A DNA stretch of 64,000 nucleotides, taken from positions 186,001 to 250,000 of the forward strand of contig NW_006917101.1 of the NCBI RefSeq assembly GCF_000516985.1. Reading direction: 5' to 3'. Of the stretch, positions 57,973 through 64,000 are shown piece after piece; position 1 is the stretch's first letter, and every line of letters begins with the position of its first letter. The notes beneath the pieces are model-generated. The model saw nothing but the letters and a program-made list of their open reading frames with translations, searched no databases and was not told where the DNA came from. This DNA comes from Pestalotiopsis fici W106-1 (lineage: Eukaryota > Ascomycota > Sordariomycetes > Amphisphaeriales > Sporocadaceae). Made by a program: the position numbers and the translations under genes.

Positions 57973-60528
57973 ATGGGTAATTTCATAATTTCCAACTTTG
58001 GGCAACGGAACGCGACCGACATCAATACCAACGGATCAAGCAGGGACTCGCTTGTCTCCGAGAGCGCGTCCAACACCATGGCAAGTTATCAGTCAGGCGG
58101 TGGAAGAGAATCCCTTGTGTCTGTCAATTCGTGTTTCGAATACCCGCAGCAAAATGACTCGTGGAATAATGGCCAGGATTACCCGTCAGAGCAAAACACT
58201 TCTCGGAACCCGCGCTTCGAGATATTCGGTCAACGATATGAGCAGGTCCCAACACACTGGACGTCACGAGGACAGCCTAGTCACACCTTACATCGAGATA
58301 CATTCAAGGAAGACGAAGAATACGACATGTCTCTATTGAAGGCAGCTGCTCCCCTGGGCATGTCAAGCGGAGATATGACCACCACAAATAATGACTTCAG
58401 GGAGCCTACAACGCCAGTCTTTGACATGACTTCATTTTCTGGTCCTATGGGCTCACAGAATCATGATTTTATCAAAAACCTTCAGAAGCAAGAAGCAAAC
58501 GGGAAGCTCACAGGCGGGTTGGGTGCTGGCATCAACCCAGACGCCACGATGAATACTCAACAACTGCTGGCAACGAGCCCTGCAATCGATCGATCGTTTT
58601 CATTTTCGCGAGCACTTTCGATCAAAAGAAAACCTAGCGCCAGGAAAGAGATTAGGAACTTGGGGCAGACCACTGCAAACAAAACCGGCGAGGTGATTGA
58701 GGTGATCATGGAAGAACCGTCAGATATCGATTTGAGCAGTATGACAGGGCCCAACCCAGCCGGTGTTAATCCAGATCATTTTCGCCAGTCAACGTTTCCC
58801 AGAGCAGACGCAAAAAAGGAAGTTTTTTATCCACAGCCCAACTGGAAGCCTTTCACAATGAGGTGGCCGTACCTGACCAGCATGATTTTGTTGTCACTCG
58901 GCCTGGCCATCACCCAAGAAGTGCTGTATCAACAATCGAGAGCGGCCCCATTAATGAAGTTTCAAAGACCAGGAGACATCAATCCCTTTGACTACTTCAT
59001 ACTGAAATTCCTCCCCACGATAGTGACAGTCACTTTCGGCGTCCTTTGGACAATGGCAGACTTCGAAGTGAGGCGCCTGGAAGCATTTTATCAAATGTCC
59101 AAGGAGGGCGGCGCACTGGCAGCAGAGTCGATCAATGTCGACTATCTGACGCTGTTTAACCTCATGAGACCGATCCGGGCACTCCATCGAAAGCATTATG
59201 CAGTGGCTGTCTCGTCGATAATAAGTTTGCTTGCTGTTTCCTTGGTTCCTACCTTGGGGTCCGCAGCCATAGTGATGAATCCCGATAAGACCATCAGACA
59301 CAACGATCCTCTGGTTGAGAAGACCATTACAATGCATCCAACATTATCCCGCCTCCTTACCTCTACATTTTTGATTATAGCTATTCTAGGTGTTGGCCTA
59401 CTTCATCAGCTGCAAAGTCGTCGATCGGGTTTACTAGCCGACGTGAAGGGTATCGCGGGTCTTGCTTCCATGGCCGTGGTGAGCCACATCATGATGGACT
59501 TCAAGGATATGGATGTTGCCAAACCCAAAGCGATCCACTCTCAGCTTAGGAACCACAGATATGTGCTGCGAAACTCTTCTTTAGCACCAGACGATTCATC
59601 CTCCATGACAACGCAAGAAAAGGCTAGATACAAGGAGGCACATCTTTCAGAAAATCCACATCCAATCATGCTCCGCGCCGAAGGGGCAATTCCTTTCATC
59701 ATCGGTATACTACTTTTTCTCGGCTTCATATTTGTACTTCTCTTCTCGCGGCTCAGCGAAGTCACCGACAAGGCGCCATGGATCGTGACGGCCCTCGCCG
59801 TGTGTATCAAGCTCGCCTGGGAAAGTCTCGAGACTGACATGCGCATGATGGAGCCCTACTACATTTTATCCAAGCGGCATGCCCCGGCCAAGACGCTGAC
59901 GCTCGATTACACAGCCATGCCCTTTGGTTGGATAACGGTACGCGCTCTGCTGAATCAGCACTGGCTCGTCGCCCTGGTCGGGTTCGGTACCGTGCTGGCC
60001 GAGACCCTAACCATCTTTGTCACGTCGCTGGCAACGGTGGAAGGCAAGGACTTTGTCGACCAGATCCGGTCCAACATGGCGCACGGCGGCGACCATCCTC
60101 CTCGCCACCATGATGATACAAACCAGGGCGACTTTCAGTCGGGCCAGGAAACGGTGCAATCATTTGTCGTTTCGCTGGGCTTTGCCGTGTTTATCCTGCT
60201 GTACATGCTAGTGGTCGCGACCAGGGTCTTTGTCCGGCGGCGCCACCCCTTCTTGCCGCGCCAGCCCAACACCATTGCCAGCATCCTCGCGTTCATGCAT
60301 CAGTCCAAGATGCTCTACGACTTTGTCGGCACGGCCAAGCTCGGCACCGCCGAGGTGGCGCTCCGGCTCCAGGATCTGGGCAAGACGTACGGCCTCGGTT
60401 GGTTCGAGGGCCGCGACGGCCAAACTCACTGCGGTGTTGATGAGGAGGAGCTCTCGGGCCCCTATATTCATGGCATAGATTTCAGCCAGGCAGCCAAGCC
60501 GTGGGATCGGGAGTGGCAGTTATTCTAG
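57973..60528 (+). CDS. DUF3433 (spray-like) multi-pass membrane protein
   Basis: Single exon, 851 residues. The first 290 residues are disordered, Ser/Asn-rich and cytoplasmic. Two DUF3433 units follow, each starting at a Pro/Trp motif before a membrane helix: NWKPFTMRWPYLTSMILLSLGLAI...FILKFLPTIVTVTFGVLWTMADFEVRRLEAFYQMSK, and later a second copy with PWIVTALAVCIKLAWESLETDMRMMEPYYILSKRHAP. Membrane helices lie at about 300-320, 340-360, 410-430, 455-480, 575-595, 600-615, 660-685 and 735-755. This layout matches Neurospora spray-type proteins, implicated in calcium gradients and hyphal branching; the molecular function is unknown. The downstream Met at residue 36 is a possible alternative start. 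Confidence 0.88.
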   Translation: MGNFIISNFGQRNATDINTNGSSRDSLVSESASNTMASYQSGGGRESLVSVNSCFEYPQQNDSWNNGQDYPSEQNTSRNPRFEIFGQRYEQVPTHWTSRGQPSHTLHRDTFKEDEEYDMSLLKAAAPLGMSSGDMTTTNNDFREPTTPVFDMTSFSGPMGSQNHDFIKNLQKQEANGKLTGGLGAGINPDATMNTQQLLATSPAIDRSFSFSRALSIKRKPSARKEIRNLGQTTANKTGEVIEVIMEEPSDIDLSSMTGPNPAGVNPDHFRQSTFPRADAKKEVFYPQPNWKPFTMRWPYLTSMILLSLGLAITQEVLYQQSRAAPLMKFQRPGDINPFDYFILKFLPTIVTVTFGVLWTMADFEVRRLEAFYQMSKEGGALAAESINVDYLTLFNLMRPIRALHRKHYAVAVSSIISLLAVSLVPTLGSAAIVMNPDKTIRHNDPLVEKTITMHPTLSRLLTSTFLIIAILGVGLLHQLQSRRSGLLADVKGIAGLASMAVVSHIMMDFKDMDVAKPKAIHSQLRNHRYVLRNSSLAPDDSSSMTTQEKARYKEAHLSENPHPIMLRAEGAIPFIIGILLFLGFIFVLLFSRLSEVTDKAPWIVTALAVCIKLAWESLETDMRMMEPYYILSKRHAPAKTLTLDYTAMPFGWITVRALLNQHWLVALVGFGTVLAETLTIFVTSLATVEGKDFVDQIRSNMAHGGDHPPRHHDDTNQGDFQSGQETVQSFVVSLGFAVFILLYMLVVATRVFVRRRHPFLPRQPNTIASILAFMHQSKMLYDFVGTAKLGTAEVALRLQDLGKTYGLGWFEGRDGQTHCGVDEEELSGPYIHGIDFSQAAKPWDREWQLF

Positions 60529-63500
60529 TGTTTACCCTTATTACTGTAAAGGAGTACGGGAGCGTGCATCCAGTGCTTGGATCTATAGACCATAAACCAT
60601 ATACAGATCTGGTAGAGAGCGCTCTTGGTAACACAGATACACCGCATTAATATCCATTGGAAGACGTCGATATATATATATAATAAGCTTTAGACTCTGA
60701 GACGTGGAAATCACCTCCCAGACAAAGTTCCAAACGCGGAAACACACAATGACGATATTTGTTCGCCGAGTCAACTATAATGAAAAAGCCTGGGACTTTG
60801 CCCAAGTGGCACTGACATTTGTCTTTGAGCAGCTCCGTTTACAATGCTGTAATGTACCTGGGGATGCGACAGCACTTTGCTCAATCATTTCAAAATTGTC
60901 GCGCTCCGGGGTTCATTTATTTCAAATAAAAGATCTGAGTTCGGTTAGGCGGTGCATTTGAGCGGTTTAATGGCAACACAGCCACAGACCTTGCCACCGT
61001 CTTGGGTCGATCGATATAAGAAGATACATTAGAGCAGTTTTGAGGGGAGCAAATCACATTAAACATACGACTTGACGACTTTGTACCGTACACATAGAGG
61101 AAGGGGAAGAGAAAAAAAAAAGGGCTTTGCGCACTAAGCTGCCAAGGTGGATTCTCGATTGTGGGGGGGCTGCTCTCGAATCTTAAACAGACCAACAAAT
61201 GCGATCCAAAAAGGATCTCGTACCTGCATAAGCGCTTGCAGATGTCGGCCAATACCTTGAGAGCACAACAATCGCATTGCGACAGTTCACCATGTGAGCG
61301 GCTACAGCAGAATTCAATGAGACGGCACCTTGTTCTCATGTCTACTAGGTAATCATGTGTAATCCTTGAGGATGCTCGAGGTGTCCGAGGACATATTGTG
61401 ATACAGGAGGAACACAATTTGACAATCTGGTTCACACCCGAGGGATAGACTCGACGGGCCGGGATCAAACGGCTGTTGCTACTTTGCTCTTCCCGAGCTT
61501 ATGAGGCTCGACGTGCATCTGAAGCTTGTGTCCTTTTATCCCCTCCCCTTCCCCTGGAGCAGGAAGTCTGTCAAGTATCTATCATAATATTGCAACACGG
61601 TCGATTCGAGGAGGGGGAACACGCCTCATATTCAGCAAGCCTCATTTTTAATATGCCCGTCCATTCCCCGCGAACAGGCTATTGCTTGCGCTGGGGTAGT
61701 TTGGCAAATGATCCGAGTTACGCGTGGGTCGTTTTCGTCAGCCTTCCCTGTCTGCCAGAGGTGTTGTGTCCCCATCGCGACCATCTACTTGCTGGGCTAG
61801 CAGCTCTACCCGACAAAACGGAATGATATGCGGCACAGACACAAGAGGTATGGAAGAGAGCGAATGGGGTGGCGGTGCAAGAAAACTTCAGAACCCAACA
61901 CTGAAATGTTTAGAGTGCCAAGAAGTGTCCATCCTGCCGAGCTGCCGCGACGCCAGACATATTTTAAGCTTGAGATGTTTCGCGAATTTCAGAAACCAGA
62001 GGGTAGAAACAGACAGAGTCCCAAGAACCCCGAACCGCCCGGGGGGCCGCGTGCTTGGTAGTACAGTGGATCACAAAGGAACCGCTGGGTGACGAGTTCG
62101 CAATTACAATACGGTGACCTAGGGAGAGGCTGTGTTCTTTTTAGGCCGGGAGAACGTATAAGCTGTCCTACCGTGGACTGATGCCAATACTGCAGTCCTC
62201 TTTTGATTACGATATTGGCTGAGGCGTTGAGTGAAGGGGTGTGGTGAGGGCACACCGTATTAGATGAGATTGTCTCTCGTATTGCCTTGGGGCATTTTTC
62301 GGAACAGGACCACGAGCTGACGAACTGTCTGTCCTCTCTGGCCCTGAACCAGCAATAGGCAGATAGATACGCGGACAGATAGATGTGCATCGGCACTTGC
62401 TATTACAAGATAACATTGCCGACACTTGAAATGCCGTGCTTCTTACCTAATGTAATGCGACACACTACTTACACAGTATGTATGTTGCTATAGGCGAGCA
62501 AGCACCTAACCTTTGACGCTTAAAGACGAGTTTGAGGACGGGACAGATGCACAGAAAAACGTGGGGAAGGTTGGGCCGAGACCATGGCACCAAGGTGCAG
62601 GATGGATGCAATGAGTTCCATGCTGGAATAAAAGATGTGATGATAACAATAATAAAAGCCCAAGTATACTCATTACACATGTACAGACCTGCAGACCTGC
62701 AGCCGCTCACACGTTTGATGTGCGACATGCCTCGCACTAATCAGCGAGTTTCTATTAAAGATGGGCCCGGATTGACCGGACGTAGCGCGTTTCTGGCAGC
62801 TCGAAGGTGGCAGTGCAAGGCACTTGAGCTTCGCAAGTGTCGAGCGACGCAGGTTTGGCAAGGCCCCGAGGGTTTTGCAATGGACAACCGTCGCTGATGG
62901 TTGGTTGGCGCTGGGCAGATCAATGATCTGCTGGCCCCGGGACCCAAACACGCCGTGTCGCAGAGCTAGATACATGTGCCGCAGAGCCTGGCAACGCGAT
63001 GTCATTTTAGCCAAGCAACCTACTAAATGGCTTGGGGGTTTCCGAGGCGGCATTTAATGCTCGCATGATTCTAGGATTGGACGGATGGATCGTAGCCTGC
63101 TGCTTGTTTGTTGTTGATGTTATGTATGCACGGGGTTCTTGTTTTATTTTGGGGGAAGAGGGGGAATGGATGACGGAGCGACAAACTGGCCAGGCTGCGT
63201 TGGACTGGTGATGGCCCTGATGGGCAAATATGGATTGCGGAGGGGGGTAAAGATCGCCGGCAGCTCTATTTGAAAATACTGTATCTGTAATCGGATGGTG
63301 GAAAAAATAGAAGGTCTGAAAGAAGCTGTCATCAGATGTCCATTCTTGTTTCAGTGGTTGGATATGGGACGCAGCGCTGCATGATGGTGGGCACTGCGTC
63401 ATTGATCGTTGCTGCCAACTGCCATGAGCCAATTGTGCAACCATTTCAGGCTTTTTCTTGTTTTGTTCACCTGAGCAACTCGAGTGGCGGACAGGTGATC

Positions 63501-64000
63501 GGACAAGGCGCTATTCTTGCATGTGTGTGTGAATTTAGTCTGCGTGCCCAGGTAAAATACGAGTATTATTGCCTTTGTTCTAGTGAACGGCGGCGGCGAG
63601 TGATTCTTCTTCTTCTTTCTTATGGCTAAAACGGTATCCATATGTAACGGTGCTGCTCGTGAAAATGTGCGCTTGTACAATGACGGGAGCGCTAATCAAT
63701 GTGCGACCCTCAAGGGGAGCTTGGGAGCGCGGTTGGTTCAGTCCGTTTATGCACACACGAGAAGGACCAAAGATCTTATGCACATTCAATTATTCGTATT
63801 GCTGCTGATGCTTATTATTACGGATATCCGGCCAAAGACAACCCATGCTTCAATGCCATTGCTGATTGAATGATTGATTGCTCGCCCGCAAGCCATTAAA
63901 GAAAAAAGCCAAGGCTCTTGGATCTCGCGAGCCTGAGTTGCCGGGGGAGAATGGGACGGGAGAGGACGATGTGCAATGTACTACGACCGCCAAGCCAAGT
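60529..64000. other. Gene-poor region at the right edge
   Basis: 3.47 kb with no recognisable protein, tRNA or transposon. Open frames reach 183 codons (60917-61468, -) but lack motifs. A small TA run lies near 60671-60683 and a duplicated CAGACCTG near 62687. It could be a large promoter of a gene beyond the window, or contain a long non-coding RNA. Confidence 0.45.

Noticed and set aside
60917..61468. 183-codon open frame on the - strand
   Set aside because: No motif, irregular composition, and overlapping frames on the other strand.

Overview
The window is nuclear DNA of a filamentous ascomycete, most likely a Sordariomycete and plausibly Hypocreales. Support: short spliceosomal introns (about 50-120 nt), CT-rich leaders, a Zn2Cys6 regulator, fungal marker proteins (calcofluor-white-hypersensitive protein, DUF3433/spray-type protein, Axl2-type cadherin-like protein, Dug1, Dim1, Efm6), and a retrotransposon mutated by RIP (repeat-induced point mutation).

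Left third (1-28 kb): an accessory metabolic region. In order: a 3'-truncated NAD-dependent epimerase/dehydratase-like reductase (-), an amidase (-), an assembly gap inside a GA microsatellite, a CYP7/8-like P450 (-) divergent from an NCS1 nucleobase-type permease (+), a Zn2Cys6 regulator (-), the retrotransposon block, a CYP504/phenylacetate-hydroxylase-like P450 (+), a short-chain dehydrogenase (+), a homoserine-acetyltransferase-fold hydrolase (-), and a RidA/2-aminomuconate-deaminase-like protein (+). Transporter, regulator, amidase, two P450s, reductases, hydrolase and deaminase together suggest a catabolic or biosynthetic cluster for a nitrogen-containing, possibly aromatic compound; the substrate is unknown. 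CGG-N5-CCG palindromes, the standard site type for Zn2Cys6 dimers, lie upstream of the P450, dehydrogenase, hydrolase and RidA genes on the right arm.

Retrotransposon block (13829-20326): a Ty1/copia element on the - strand with 233-bp LTRs (TG...CA) and a 5-bp target duplication (CCTAT). It is destroyed by RIP; the reverse transcriptase YVDD motif now reads YVNN. Its outer LTR holds two younger, un-RIPed insertions of the same family, each with its own target duplication: a solo LTR and an odd chimera of one LTR joined to a tRNA-like, Pol III-promoter-bearing segment.

Right part (29-60.5 kb): conserved housekeeping and cell-biology genes. These are the Dug1 dipeptidase, a dysferlin-domain Spo73/Mug65-like protein, the calcofluor-white-hypersensitive protein, the Dim1 rRNA dimethylase, a mitochondrial PPR-like protein, a PP2C phosphatase, an Axl2-like polarity protein, the Efm6 lysine methyltransferase, a secreted double-psi-beta-barrel protein, an alpha/beta hydrolase and a DUF3433 membrane protein. 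Intergenic spaces here are long (up to 3.5 kb). The last 3.5 kb holds no gene I can recognise.
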